Of a stretch of DNA of 64,000 nt, positions 9,384-21,609 are shown piece by piece. The notes under the pieces were generated by a model that worked only from the letters and a program-made list of their open reading frames with translations, did not search any database and was not told the origin of the DNA. Numbering within the stretch: position 1 is the stretch's first letter; each line of letters opens with the position of its first letter. The stretch is from Tricholoma matsutake (taxonomy: Eukaryota; Basidiomycota; Agaricomycetes; Agaricales; Tricholomataceae), in contig AP026545.1 of the NCBI GenBank assembly GCA_026075535.2, forward strand, positions 310,001-374,000. Reading direction: 5' to 3'. The position numbers and the translations under genes were made by a program.

Positions 9384-11557
9384 ATGCCAGCAGGAGAGGA
9401 TCCTTTCCCAAATATCACATTCAAAGTCTTCAGTCAATTTATCAGCCAACACTTCAGCTCTAAATCAGCAGTGCTTGTCCTAGTGTTTTCATTGACTGAA
9501 AATTCTGAGTTGTTGAATCTCCATGCCTGGCAGCAATACATTCAATGTGAAGGAGACAATTGTGTCATGGCATCAGGTTGGATCAAGGGTCTTGCATGGG
9601 CAATCAAAGAAAATATGGATAACAATCAGCAAAGGCCTTTGAAGATGAAGGAGGTTGACAAAAACATGGATGCTGAACAAGAAATTACTGCACTCAGCCT
9701 CAAGCTTGATGCAGCTGCAAAACTTTTGAATTTGCATCCATACAATGCACGTGGACATCTGCAAAAGAAACTACAACCCATATCCCATAAATTGATCCAG
9801 CCAGTACATGTTCTTTGTCCCAACTCAATGGAATGTAAAACAGCAAATTGCAATTCAAGGGCACTACACCAGGCCATCCAAACACGGGATATTCCTCCAG
9901 TCACACTGATCAAGAATTCAGTAATACATGAAAATGTTTTTGTTTTGACTGGGGAATGCTTAACCTGCAAGACCAAATATTCAGCAGACCATGAACGGGC
10001 AATTGAAGTTGGGGAGCACATCAATATAGCAGGGTTTATCTGAATTCTGCCCGATACCTCAAGATAGGTCAGAGTGTATGGGTGGACCAGGCATTTTCTC
10101 ATGGTGTCTTGAATGGCATCTACAATTTCCATGCATCAGCTTCAGCATATGCAGAATATTGGAATAACAGCTTTAAAGAGCATCAAACTGTCAATTTCAA
10201 TGGGGTGACACGCCACCAGGTCTGGCAAGCATTTGTTCAGGAGTCTATTTGGACAGTTGCTTCTCCATATGGAACTGATCTCACACTTCATGATGGCTTA
10301 GCAATTGATGAAGTGACCAGGGAGGCATTCTGATCTCTGGGACAAGATGGAATTATTCTGGCAGCCAAAGACCACCACTGCTCAGATTGCACTCATCCAT
10401 ACAGACGAACATCTGATCTCACTGCCATCAGTGATCCAACTGCAACTCTTGAAAGCAATAATATACCTGTATCACAGAGTGCAGGTGATAATTTGCAACA
10501 GGGTTCATCAGCTGGACAAAGAATGGAAGTGGAGGATTCAACTGCTTGAGATGTGACAATGGCTGTTGTTGATGGAATTGTCTTTGGACCCCCGGTATGG
10601 AACATCTACTGGCAAATACAAATTGATCACTTATAATATTTTTTTGATAATTACCATTGTGCATATGATGACTGCACTGCAGAGTTGGCAAATGCAAGAG
10701 GTGGGGTTTTTTGTGCTCTGCATGAACAACAACATGGGGCCACATGCCATGTTCGAGGATGTGAAAACCAGAAAGTTCATGGGACAAATGCATGTCAAGA
10801 TCATGAGGAAATGTGGAAGAGATATCTCAGTAACCATTCTTGCAAACAGCTGTCTGGCTTTCAAAGGATGCTGCATAGGCCTGGTGAAAATCTTCCATGG
10901 CAACCTGCTCAAGACTCAATTGGACAACCTCATGACCAACCAGCACCTGATGTGCAGTATGCAACCTACTTCATGCCATGCCGCTTTTACTGTGTTGAAA
11001 CAATATGTGCACCATGTGGAGTTGTCATTGCTTGGGCAAAATTTGCAAAATCGGAATCACCCACTAATATTATGCACTTTTTGGAGACAGTATATCCAAC
11101 AGAAGAATCATGCCCTGATTATATATGCATTGACAAAGCCTGTGTGGTGCTGAGCCATAGTATTGCTGATGGTAGCTGGGAATCATGGGCTAAAACAAGC
11201 CGATTTATTGTTGACTCCTATCATTACACCAACCATCAAACAAGTGATTATTTATGCAGGAAGTGGTGCAATCCAGCTCCTTTGGATGGCTCAGCTCCAA
11301 ATTTGGTCATTCTGGACTACAATAATGAAGGGCAGCCATACTACAAATGTGCATCCAATACACAGGCATGTGAACAACTCAATGCATGGCTTGGTGGGTT
11401 TGAATCAATATTGAGAAAGATGACAGTGGGGAATTTCAATTGGTTTTTGCATACAATGTTGTTTTACCATACCCAGATGGTTCTTGAAAGGAAACAACAG
11501 AAGGTTAGTGACAGTGGTGATGATAGTGATGGAGATAATGATAGTGAGCAGGAGTAG
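9384..11557 (+). pseudogene. KDZ-transposon-associated protein with CxC5 and CxC6 cysteine clusters
   Basis: Chosen start is ATG 9384 (MPAGEDPFP). The first half contains a cysteine cluster (LCPNSMECKTANCNSRA ... GECLTCKTKYSADHE), matching the CxC5 pattern of proteins encoded with fungal KDZ transposases. After a frameshift near 10036 comes a YLNSARYLKIGQ block. TGA stops follow at 10331 and 10547. From about 10645 a second cluster appears (CAYDDCTAELANARGGVFCALHE and a CHVRGCENQK unit), matching CxC6. The C-terminal part has features of a DDE-like fold (FYCVETICAPCG, YICIDKACVV, FIVDSYHY, ACEQLNAWLGGFE), ending in an acidic tail at 11557. The role in transposition is known only by association. 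At least one frameshift and two stops make it non-functional. Confidence 0.75.
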
Positions 11558-12007
11558 TACAAATCTCTATTACTTATAGTGTATCACTGGTTTATTCTTT
11601 ACATATGTCTATGATAGTTATGTTTCACTGATGTTAACTTGTACTAGCTCAGACTTCACACAGACTAGCTCAGACTCCATGCAGATTAGTGTAACAGTCC
11701 ATTTGGGTGGGTTTCTACTCAGACTAGTGCAGACTCCACATGGACTAGGTTGGACTCCATGTGGACTGGGTCGGACTCCACATGCATAAGGGTGGGAATT
11801 TCCATTTTAGTCACCAGGTGGTCAGATTCTGCACAGTCTGCGCGGAGTCCACTAGGACACATGGGGCACTGTAAATTACTGCACAATGGCTAGGAGTTTA
11901 TTTTTGCAAGGAGCCTTCTGGAAACACAAATACAAATCAGACTGGCATTGGGGATAACAGCATTGGCTGCCACCAAGGGAAGGTACCTACCATTAATTGT
12001 TCTATGG
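11558..12007. other. Gene-free stretch with CAGACT/GGACTCCA repeats
   Basis: No coding signal. Positions about 11640-11860 hold repeated CTCAGACT, GACTCCATG and GGACT motifs, similar in style to the subterminal repeats of the element at 32626-34435. It may be a degraded end of that family, but I could not find matching termini or a duplication. Confidence 0.4.
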
Positions 12008-13500
12008 CAGCTTAGAGAAACAGCTCATATTCAGCCTGATTTGGGGCCATCCCACCTCCATCCCATAGCCATATATCAGTATCAGAGTTTTTCTGCTGAA
12101 CATGATCAGCTTTGAAATTGCCATCAGCCACAAATATGCATTTAAAAACAAATCTGAAATCCATAGTATCATTTTAGATGCCACTGCACTGAGTTATTTT
12201 GACACCCACCGGCTCGCATAGTCCTTCCAATTTTCCAGTATATTAATGCCTACTTGAGGACAGGCTGGACAGAAATTGGCAAGTGATCCTGGTTCAGGAT
12301 TCAAAGGATCTCTTTGATTGTGTCCATACCCTGCCCACTTCAATCTTTTCATCCAATGCCATAAGCAGGACATGTGCCGAAGCTCATGGTAGAGATTGAC
12401 CACTTCAGCAGGCCTCATCAGCAATGTTACATGCTGAATCAGCTGGTAAAACTGATAGGCTGATGCCTTTAATTCCAGATTACAGAGCCGAAAATGGTCT
12501 AGGACCTGCACAGTGAACAGAGTCTGTATGTTGGTGAAGCTTGTGGGTAGTAAGTTACTGGCTACCAGGTCCAAGGGAATTTGGTGTTCCCCCTGACACT
12601 GGCAGGTAACCATTGCTAAGTGATGTATTCCATTTGTATGGATTACATGAATATAACTGTTGTTCAAGGCATCAGCAGTTGGGATGGCATCGGCAGTTTG
12701 ATTAGGATTAGGCAAATATGGTTGAAACCCATGGATGTTGTCATCAGCATGCTCAACTTCAGATTTGTCATTGCCATCAAAGAAGTCTTGGAAACTGTTC
12801 TCAACATCAATATTCCCCTTCCCTTGATGCCAAAGGGCATCAAGGTGATTAAAAAATGCTGAGTTGGCCCCAGTTTCATCTTCAGCCCAGTCATCAGCCT
12901 GAGACTCATTATATGCATCCAAGGTTGAGTCAGGTGAAGAGGGCCAATGCCGGTGCCATTGCTGATCATTTGCCTGCCAATTGGCGCACTCTTGCTCTGC
13001 TTTATCCTTCATGTCTTCAAATGTCTCCAGATATTTCATTTGGAAGTTCAGAGCATTGCAAATCAGCTGATCCATCTGGTGCTGGACTAAAATGTATGTG
13101 CTGACCTCCCATAGCTCAGCCTGGCAGAAGTGCATGCTGGTCCAGCATTCAATGTGATGGAAGGGATTTTGCCTGTGGGTTACATGCATGCATGTGCAGC
13201 ATAGTGTGCTTCCCAGTGAACAATCAATGCATCACCAAATTGCCCATTTATTGAATGGACAGTGGTTGCAAACCTGTTTGTCAACTGACCATGCCTGCTG
13301 AGCAAGGGATGCTTGCAGCAATTCATCTACTCATCCCACATACTCCAGTACATAGTCTTGCTGTCTCTATTATTTGTATATGAGCCTTGCTCCATAAGCA
13401 ATCAGTGTCAGAAACTAACCATGCTGATGTGTGGCCGAGTTGGCTTGGCGGCCACCTGAGGTTCTTGCATGTCCCATTCTGGTGCAACATTGGGATTATT
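12008..13500 (-). pseudogene. KDZ transposase gene, CxC2-bearing N-terminal part
   Basis: Reads on the minus strand from about 13500. The N-terminal block (PNVAPEWDMQEPQVAAKP) is followed by a zinc-type cluster (CNHCPFNKWAIW-stop-CIDC ... LCCTC ... HRQNPFHHIECW) and the CxC2 region (VIHTNGIHHLAMVTCQC). Then comes FCPACPQVGINI, typical of the start of the KDZ catalytic region, and in another frame FVADGNFKADHVQQKNS. The sequence ends at about 12008, so the catalytic core is missing. TGA at 13232-13234 replaces a residue that is Arg in relatives. The 5' end stops exactly where a small element begins (13501). KDZ (Kyakuja-Dileera-Zisupton) elements are DNA transposons expanded in mushrooms. The neighbouring CxC5/CxC6 gene is convergent to it. 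Confidence 0.8.
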
Positions 13501-13816
13501 GAGGTCTTTACACTCCCCACTGTATTCCTATAGGAATCCAATGATTCCAATGATTCCGATCAGAGTCCGATCAGATTCCGACCATATTCCAATGTCATTT
13601 TCACCAGCCAAATTGACATGAAATAGCAGATTTAGTCCTAGTCCAGTCTGATGTGATTCCAATCAGACTATCCGAATTTCCTAGGAATTTCTGGTCATAG
13701 GAATCACATAGGACTATTCCGAAGTTATCCTAAGACATCGGACAACATAGGATTCTGATAGGAATGAAAGCAGCCTTGCTTAGTAATATAGTATGAAAAA
13801 GTCAATGCACACACCA

Positions 13817-13881
13817 GAATTGAACCCTTGACATTGCAGAAGATTATGTAAGCCTAAACCAACAACAATACCATTAGGCTA
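13817..13881 (-). other. tRNA-like module in element copy 1
   Basis: Read on the minus strand: an A-box-like TAGCCTAATGG (13871-13881) and a B-box-like GGGTTCAATTC (13817-13827), spaced as in a tRNA gene with extra bases. The rest does not fold into a convincing tRNA by eye, so it is more likely a tRNA-derived internal promoter than a tRNA gene. Confidence 0.5.
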
Positions 13882-14135
13882 AACAGTCATTATGGGTAAG
13901 TGATCATACTACACTGCATACCATTCCCACAGGTGTGATGACAAAGCACATAGCCATGTCATCACACCTGCCAGCTCATCACTCCCACCACCACCACCAA
14001 CAACAATGACAAGCATGCCACCTCCATCCCCCCCACCTCAACCACCTCAACCCAGCAACTCCACCACTCCCACTTCACCCCCATCTCTAGACAAGCCCCC
14101 AAGACTGGAAATGACTGGTTTCAATGCCAAATGAT

Positions 14136-14235
14136 GCCCAAATGATGCAATCGTCATTTGGGCCCATAGTAAGTTTTTTTTTTTCATTTGTTTCTTACTT
14201 TTGTAAACTAACTAACTCATTTGTTTTGTTTCTAG
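14136..14235 (+). repeat. Stem-loop plus intron-like module, copy 1
   Basis: GCCCAAATGA (14136-14145) pairs with TCATTTGGGC (14154-14163), a perfect 10-bp stem with loop TGCAATCG. Five bases later a GTAAGTTTTTTT donor-like site starts (14169), and a TTTCTAG acceptor-like site ends at 14235. Three more copies with the same layout are at 29521, 30140 and 33124. Confidence 0.7.
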
Positions 14236-14485
14236 GTTCTAATCTACATGGGTAATGATGGACCAATGTGAGCCAAACCCATGCCCAACAATGCCCCTGG
14301 CAACCCCCCTCAATACACCATTTAACAATGTAGAATGTGAAATATAAGGCAACCATTGAGTTAAAACCATGGTGAATATACATAGTGTTACATTACAGTG
14401 ACTGGTTGATCAGTGATGAACCCTATGTGGAAAGGCCAGAACTTTGTTCACACATTGATTTTCTGTACAACCACAGATTCTCTCC

Positions 14486-17349
14486 ATGCCTCACAAAGTT
14501 GTCTGCACTTGTAGCATCTGTTTTTGCTTGACCTATTTGGACTCCCATGGCAAAAATGTCCCTGGCTGCCTTGTCAGATATGAAGGAAGCATGAAGCTCA
14601 AGATCAACATGATCCCCAGGATGATCCATATCATGATCCACTTCCAGTGAGGTCCACCATCATTAATGTTGAGTCACACTCTCAGGCCACTCAACTTGGA
14701 TGTGTAGATCTTACACAAGGTATGTAAACACTTTTTTTACAGTTACTGAATTACAATTTAGGCTTTGGATTATAGCTGCTACACCTGTCATTGATCTATG
14801 CTGTCTTATTGTTACTTGGCTCTCCCTTCAGTCTGGAATCAGCAGAGATACTGCCAATATTCTATTGTGCCTGTTTGGGTTCATCATCCTCACCACTCTG
14901 AGACTCATTAAACTTTCACTTGTGCAGAGGATCCCTGAATGCCTCTACACCACTCAGTCATTTGAGTCATGGCTCCTATTTCTACTCTCTCATTCTCAAC
15001 TTGAGGACCATTTGTATCAGACTTTTGCAAATCTCAAGGGGTGTTCAATCCTGGATGGATGCATGATATATATGACAGCCCTGCCTGGAGTTCACTGTGC
15101 CCTTTTCTTCAATCACCTTACCACCTTGTTTTTGCATTATATATTGACTGGTTTAATCCTTTGACCAATAAAATTGCAGGTATGTCTGATAATTTTGGGG
15201 TGTGGATGAAAATTAACAAATCTTTAGGCAAAGTAGTATCATGTGGTGCCATCATCCTATACTGTTTGAACTTGCCCATCTCCATTAGATTCCTTCAGGA
15301 AAACACACTTAGTATTGGGATGACTCCCTCTCCACATGCCCCAACCATTTGGACAATACCACATGTTATGGAGCCTATCAAGAAGATGATTTTAGACTTA
15401 GACCTCCCAGGAAAGGTCTTACCTACAGATCGCAACCCACAGGGCACTGCAGTAGCAGCATGACTTATTCCATTGCTTGCAGATTTGAAAGCCATTCACA
15501 AAGTGTCTGGATATGTTTCTCATGCTGCTGGGCTATTCTGTTCCTTCTGTAAATGTCACCACAATGACATTGAGGATCTTGATTACCATCATTGGGAACT
15601 GCGGCATGGAACTGAAGTTCACACTCAAGCTCAGGAGTGGTGCAATCTAGCAACCATCAAGGCTAAAACAGCTTTGACTAAAGAAACTGGTGTGCGATGG
15701 ACACCACTCCATGATCTTCCTTACTAGGATCCTGTTCAATATGTCATTCTAGGATTCATGAACAATTTTCTTGAAGGAATCCTTCAGTATCATCTTCGAG
15801 TTCTGTGGGGCATTGGGTGAACTAAGGCTGCAATCAAATTGTTGGCAAACCTTCAACTTGATGGTGATGACACTAATGCAGAGACTTCATCCAATTACTC
15901 TGAAGATGATGGTGCAAGTCAACACAGCAGCACTTCAGGTCTTGCAGAGCATTTGGACAATATGGATGTTGATGACAAAAACATTTCTATGTCTACCCCC
16001 AGTTCTACTCCTACTCCAAGTTCAAATGCTGTGCCTCTTCTTTCTGATGACCACAATGAAGATGAAGAAGTGCTGGTGTCCATTGGTGGTGCATTTGACT
16101 TTACACCTGCAGAGCTAGCTATGATTCGAGCATGCATTTCAGATGTTCAGCTTCCTACTTGGGTTCAACGGCCTCCCACCAACCTTGGTGAAGCCAGTCA
16201 TGGAAGCTTGAAAGCTCATGAACTCCTCATTCTATTCTCCATCATATTTCCTCTTGTCATTCCAGCACTCTGGTGGAATGGCACTGAGGAACAACAGGAA
16301 CTTTTACAGAACTTTTGTGAATTGGTCTGTGCAACAAATATAATTGCAGGCTATTCTGTCAGCAATGCTGAAGCAGATGCTTATATGGACCACTACATTA
16401 ATTACTGCTCTTCTATGCAGCACCTTTTTGGTGCTGTATTTCACTCAATGCCCAACCACCACTATGCTATGCACAATGGGGCACTACTTACATTCTGGGG
16501 CCCACTAGCTCTGCTTAGTGAATTTCCTGGTGAAAGGATTAATGGAGATTATGGGCAAATCAAAACAAACTGCTGCCTTCATAAGTCCTCAATTTGTCAA
16601 ATGTACTTTCACTAAGTAGTATTTTTTGAACAGAGGATATGGAGTTGACAATGCTTCGCCAGAGTGCTCATCATGGATGCTTAGATGCACTCCTTCACAA
16701 TAATAACCTTGTTTCTGAATTGGCTGAGATTTTACAACCAAGCACACACCCCACTGCTCAGCCAACACACAACCTCAATGGCCCTGAAGTTGCTGCTGCT
16801 CATGCAAGTGGAAAGCCCCTTGATCAAAGGCACTATGACCTTCTTCTTCAATATCTGAGAGTCATTGGCCAGGACTACAATTCAGTATTCACTGGTGGAC
16901 CTTATGCTCTTAGCACCCTCCTGCTCCCTCCTGCTGTTCAACAGCCTCGCCAAGTGGTCTTTGAGGATTAAACATACAGCTGCAACAATAGCCATGCAGG
17001 AAACAGCCATATTCAGTTCTATATCCCAACATGTGGAGATACCATTGAGACTGGATATATTGAGGAAATTTGGGAACTTCCCCTTGAAGGTCTCTGGCAA
17101 ACATTTTTCTTTGTTTGTCAACATCATCCACTCTCACCAGCTCAACAAAGAAAGACACCATACACAGTTGAGCCTTGCTCAAGGCTGCAATCAAAGGCTG
17201 TCAGTTGTGAGCTATCAAACACTGTGTACATTCTTGAACCACAGCATATCATTTGCCACCTTGCTACCTATACAATCCCTGTTGGCATATATGGGTTGAA
17301 GAAGGATATTATGCTCATTAATTGGTCACTCAACCATAAACATAGATAG
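14486..17349 (+). pseudogene. Tnp2-like (CACTA/EnSpm type) transposase, copy A
   Basis: Start ATG 14486 opens MPHKVVCTCSICFCLTYLDS, a short Cys motif typical of the N-terminus of fungal Tnp2 proteins. The central signature is clear: CLYTTQSFESWL, a HDIYDSPAW block near 15060, LQSPYHLVFALYIDWFNP, a GT-AG intron at about 15180-15228, CGAIILYCLNLP, GYVSHAAGLFCSFC, GVRWTPLHDLPY and LEGILQYHLRVLWGIG. An acidic Ser-rich insert precedes LPTWVQRPPTNLGEASHG. A further intron lies around 16571-16634. TGA 15461-15463, TAG near 15725 and several frame changes break it. Copy B at 36060-38935 has the same order and similar intron positions. I saw no CACTA terminal repeats. Confidence 0.85.
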
Positions 17350-18043
17350 GAAACATAATAATCACATGAGAATGAAAACAAAGTCAAAAAAGTAAAATTG
17401 GTGTGCATGACATGGCCATTAGCACATGCTCCATTCTGTGAGCAAATGCTTGCAGTAGTGGTGGCATGTGCTGGGCCATCATCACTCCCCTCATCTCCCC
17501 CCATCGTCTTTCATCACCCTTGAAATGTTGGCATGGCAGTTGTGACTGAGAAATTTAATTTTTGACATGATTCTCAGCCGCTGGTCAACTTCTTGTGGTA
17601 TTTTGGTTGCATATCAGAGAGCGACAATGGTCAAGACACAACTGTTTGCGATGCCATGCAAGTGGAGACTAAACTAGGAGTGAGGCATCTTTCACAGTGG
17701 CAGAACAAGAGAAAGCATCCCATTGTTGTTTTTACTGTCTAGGACAGCAGCTGTGCATGGGAGTTTATTGCATGGGGCTCCATGACAAACCCTGAATCAT
17801 GATCCACCCAGCGAGCAGTTGCACACTGGCATAGAAGTGGGTACTAGGTGGTCCATTGTGGTTGTGAGGTGCTGGGGTTGGTACAATGCCTGTTTTGGTG
17901 AGTTTGGGGGGGTTAGTGTGACATAGGACAGATTCAGGGGTGCATAGGTGTGTGCCATGCAGGTATCCCACTTCTCAGGTTTCCCAGCACCCCTCTCCAT
18001 CATCCCAACCCTACCAGGTGATGGTTGGGTTGCATTGCTGCTC
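17350..18043. other. Intergenic stretch, nothing clear
   Basis: No convincing reading frame or terminal repeats. A degraded GAGCAAATGCTTGCAG hairpin-like motif near 17440 resembles the palindromes common around 30-34 kb. Confidence 0.4.
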
Positions 18044-19064
18044 ACTGAATGCTATTGACCCAGCAGATTCTTTGCAACACATGACTTTCAGAAAATGCTG
18101 TTGCTGGAACTTATGCAGATTTTTGGTGAGCATTTGCCTGAGCATTGTAGCCTTCTTACATAATACAGTTTTCACATTGATACTGAGACTGTAGGAGACA
18201 GTCAGACCAAAGCATGGTAAAAGGTTTTCTCACAGACCACAACTTCAATGCACTATCATATTACTGCACAACTGGCAAAACTTGTAAATTTGGTCATGTT
18301 TGTACTTTGATTTATTTCAAATGGGAGATCTTCTGCAAGCCATTCCTCGACAACCATGCCACATTTTGGCATGATTCTGTAGTCTATTTTATGCTACTAG
18401 CTGAGCTCTAGAGCTCCACACAATATTTTTATTTTTTAGTTGATCTGTGAAAATTAGGTTGACCCCTGCCAATTATTTGTGTGTGCAAACAATACCTCAA
18501 GAACTAGTGACTCACAACCTCAATTATGTGCAGGGGACATCCTCACCTAGATTACCCTTGACACTGTACCACTCTCAGCTTGTTTTTCTGACCAGTAGTT
18601 CTTGAGATATTGTTTGCACACACACATAATTGGCAAGGGTCAACCTAATTTTCACAGATCAGCTAAAAAATAAAACTATTGTGTGGAGCTCTAGAGCTCA
18701 GCTAGTAGCATAAGATAGACTACAGAATCATGCCAAAATGTGGCATGGTTGTCAAGGAATGGCTTGCAGAAGATCTCCCATTTGAAATAAATCAAAGTAC
18801 AAACATGACCAAATTTACAAGTTTTGCCAGTTGTGCAGTAATATGATAGTGCATTGAAGTTGTGGTCTGTGACAAAACCTTTTACCATGCTTTGGAGTCT
18901 GGCTGTCTCCTACAGTCTCAGTATCAATGTGAAAACTGTATTAAGTATGTAAGAAGGCTACAATGCTCAAGCAAACGCTCACCAAATATCTGCATAAGTT
19001 CCAGCAACAGCATTTTCCAAAAGTCACATGTTGCAAAGAGTCTGCTGGGTCAATAGCATTCAGT
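18044..19064. mobile_element. Palindromic fold-back element (about 465-bp inverted arms)
   Basis: 18044-18508 and 18592-19064 are inverted copies of each other, separated by only about 85 bp. The outer ends are ACTGAATGCTATTGACC on the left and its complement GGTCAATAGCATTCAGT on the right. In an inner 200-base section I count three differences. Each arm has an open frame of 65 codons beginning MVKGF, on opposite strands; this is expected from the palindrome and is not evidence of a gene. I could not find a clear target duplication. The structure fits a Foldback-type transposon or an inverted duplication. Confidence 0.8.
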
Positions 19065-21609
19065 ATCACTGCTCATTGTTACCTGTGGTTTAGATCCTAA
19101 AAAAGAAAGAACATGGTTAGTTAGCTAGTAAAAAAACAAGAATTGAGCAAAAATAACATACCTAGGCACCTATGTTGTGTCCGATCAGCTCATTTGCAGC
19201 TGTGGGTGGTGCTTAGTGGTGTGGGAGTGGATGCAGAAGTGGTGGTGGTAGAGGTGGGAGGGAGCCTTCCCCTCACATAGAGAGTGAGGGGCAATGGTGT
19301 CACCATCGTTCATCATTCTCCCATCATCATCATTGTGCTTGTGTGTTCATCTGTCGCTGTTGCTTGGGTGTCCTTGTCATTGTACCACCCACTGTCCACC
19401 CTGCGAGCAGTTGCTCACAGCAGTAGGGGCAGGTGCTGGGTGCCGGGTGCCATCTGGTTGTCATTGTCATCATCCCCTGTTGCCAGTAGTTCAATGTAGT
19501 CTCTGTTAAGGACTCATAACATTGAGATATAGAAGTTCTATTGGCCATTGGCTCATGGCAAGTGGCTAAATTAAAATTGCTTACCAATAACTGATGGGAT
19601 CAACCAATGTTTGCAGAAGACCCTCAGCTTTTGAGGTCCTCTACCATGTCAAATAATTTGAGACATTTACCTATTTTATTTGCGATGCTATAGCCAGATT
19701 ATTGAAAACAAGTGGCTTAGCTAGTGGCAACACTATGTGTGCCAACAAGGCACTCCAACAGGTAATTGACCTTGCTAAACCATTTCCATTTCAATCGACT
19801 ATGGTACATATATTAGAGCATTTGAGAGCATAAAAAATAGTAGTAATCATATGGATACCCATGGATCATCCATGGATGCCACCCATATCCATGGACTTTA
19901 GTACATCATCCATGGATATTCACCCGGATGGACCCGGGTCCATCCATAGCAGTCCTTTATATTGATTGTTTTTATTGTTCTCATTTGGTCTTGGTTTCTG
20001 TTTTTATTATTTTATTGTTGTTGTTGTCACCCTGTCTCCCTCATCGTCCCTGTCTTCTTGTCCTCATTGTCCTCACTGTGCCATGGGCGCTTGCTGTGCT
20101 TGCCGTCATTGTTCTTCACTGCCTCCTGGTCCTCGTCTTCATCATTGTCATTGTCTACTACTGCTGTTGTTCCTGTTCCTGTTCCTGGTCTTGGTCTTTA
20201 TCTACAGTGTGCTGCCACATTGTAGTCCCCTTCCTATCATCCATGTCTGGGTCATCATGGTCTTCCTGTCATCATCAACTCATCATGGTGCTGTTTGGAG
20301 AAGTGGGGCGGTTAGTGGGGGCAGTAGATAGGTTGTGGTTGGTGCTTACCTGGTGTCAGCAGCACTGTTCCCCTCTCCAATCAGCTGGCATCTTTGTTTT
20401 TGTGGTCTCATTTGCGGTCTTGTGTGTTTGCCATTCCTAGTTGCCATTGTCTGTCATCCTTGTGGGTTCCATTGCCACATGTGGGTCATATTGAGCTTGC
20501 CATGTCGTTGTAACATAATCAAAACCTAAATCAATGAAAAAATATGTTCGTAAGTACAGTTAAACTAAGATGAAAACTTACCTGGGCCTGTGTTTTGTGC
20601 TGTGTTGGTTGTTTGTGGCCTCTGGCAGTGTTATCTGGTTGTGTGGTGGGCATGGGAGTCATCATGGTGGATGTTGAAGTAAGTGGTGTGATGGGAGCCG
20701 TGCATTGTGGTATGTCACCTATAGTATAGTCAACTGCCACCTTTTCTGGGCAATGGCTTATGTCAGTTGTCTCGAAACCTTGGATCAGTGTCATGTGTCT
20801 ACTGGAGATATATGCATCATTGCTAGATGATCTGCTGAAGACATGAGATGAACTCATGTTGTCACAACATGAGCTGGCCAATGCCTCCAGTGTAACGAAA
20901 AAAAAGCGCACAGCCACATGATTCCCACACCTCGGGAACAGAAACAACGATAATGAGAGCTACACTGTGCTCCAATACAGCTGCCTAAGCTCCAAAAAAG
21001 TGTTGGTGCATGTTTAATAGTCATGCTAGATCATCTTAGAGGTTTAATCTTGCCATAAAAGGAAGAATTGAGTAAAAGTCAGAAGAAGCTACTAAAATGA
21101 TCAAACTTGTACAATAATTTCTACATGTATGAACTAAATTGAACATCTTGCCACACACCAGCTACATTCCATCTTACAAACTTTGGCATTTGCTGGAACT
21201 ATGCTTATTGAATGCAATGATTTTTGATGCAAACCAAATCCATTAGATTGATCGTTAAGATTATCTATGTACAGTAATGGACATGTGCATACATGTGAGT
21301 CTCCAAAATAAAAAAATTGACAATGATCAGAGTCCCTTGAGCCATCTTGACAAAAAATATGGGGTGAATAGATGGGAGAAAGAATACCTTAACTAGTGTT
21401 GAAGGGTCCAGTCCATAGGACCGAAAAAAAGACCAAAATTGGACTGAATTGGACCGGAAAAGACTGGACCAGTGGTCTATTTATGGACCAGTCTTTTGCA
21501 GTTCAGTTAGCAGTCTTCCCATTTTGAAAAATGTTGTAAAACCAAAGAAAAATGGTTAAGAATGGAGCAAGATATAACCAAATCTATTTTTGTATGAGTA
21601 TTTTGTTGT
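19065..21609. other. Gene-poor, low-complexity region
   Basis: Contains TG/GTGG-rich sequence with a GCGAGCAGTTGCTCAC palindrome at 19403-19418, and clustered ATCCATGGAT-type motifs at about 19850-19950. On the minus strand there are Asp/Asn/Glu-rich low-complexity frames (about 20225-19960) and a possible exon (about 20880-20584, ending at a GTAAGT donor) with no recognisable domain. Around 21410-21520, GGACCGGAAAAGACTGGACC-like motifs repeat in both orientations. None of this is enough for a gene call. Confidence 0.35.

Larger units (their letters stand above)
13501..14250 (+). mobile_element. Small hAT-like element, copy 1 (left end and body)
   Basis: The left end GAGGTCTTTACACTCCCC is nearly identical to the left end of the fully delimited element at 32626 (GAGGTCTTTGCACTCCCC). 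Inside, in the same order as in that element, are: direct repeats (GATTCCGATCAGA-type), a minus-strand tRNA-like module (13817-13881), a short TGTGATGACAAA...GCCAGCTCATCA motif, a CCACCA-rich stretch, and the stem-loop plus intron-like module at 14136-14235. I could not find the right end or the second 8-bp duplication of GGATTATT (13493-13500), so the end given is a minimum. Confidence 0.6.

Noticed and set aside
10428..10912. Minus-strand frames opposite the CxC5/CxC6 gene
   Set aside because: They overlap recognisable plus-strand cysteine clusters and have no motif of their own.
18214..18888. Two identical-looking 65-codon frames on opposite strands
   Set aside because: They are mirror images caused by the palindrome; two of the three differences change the amino acid, so there is no sign of protein selection.
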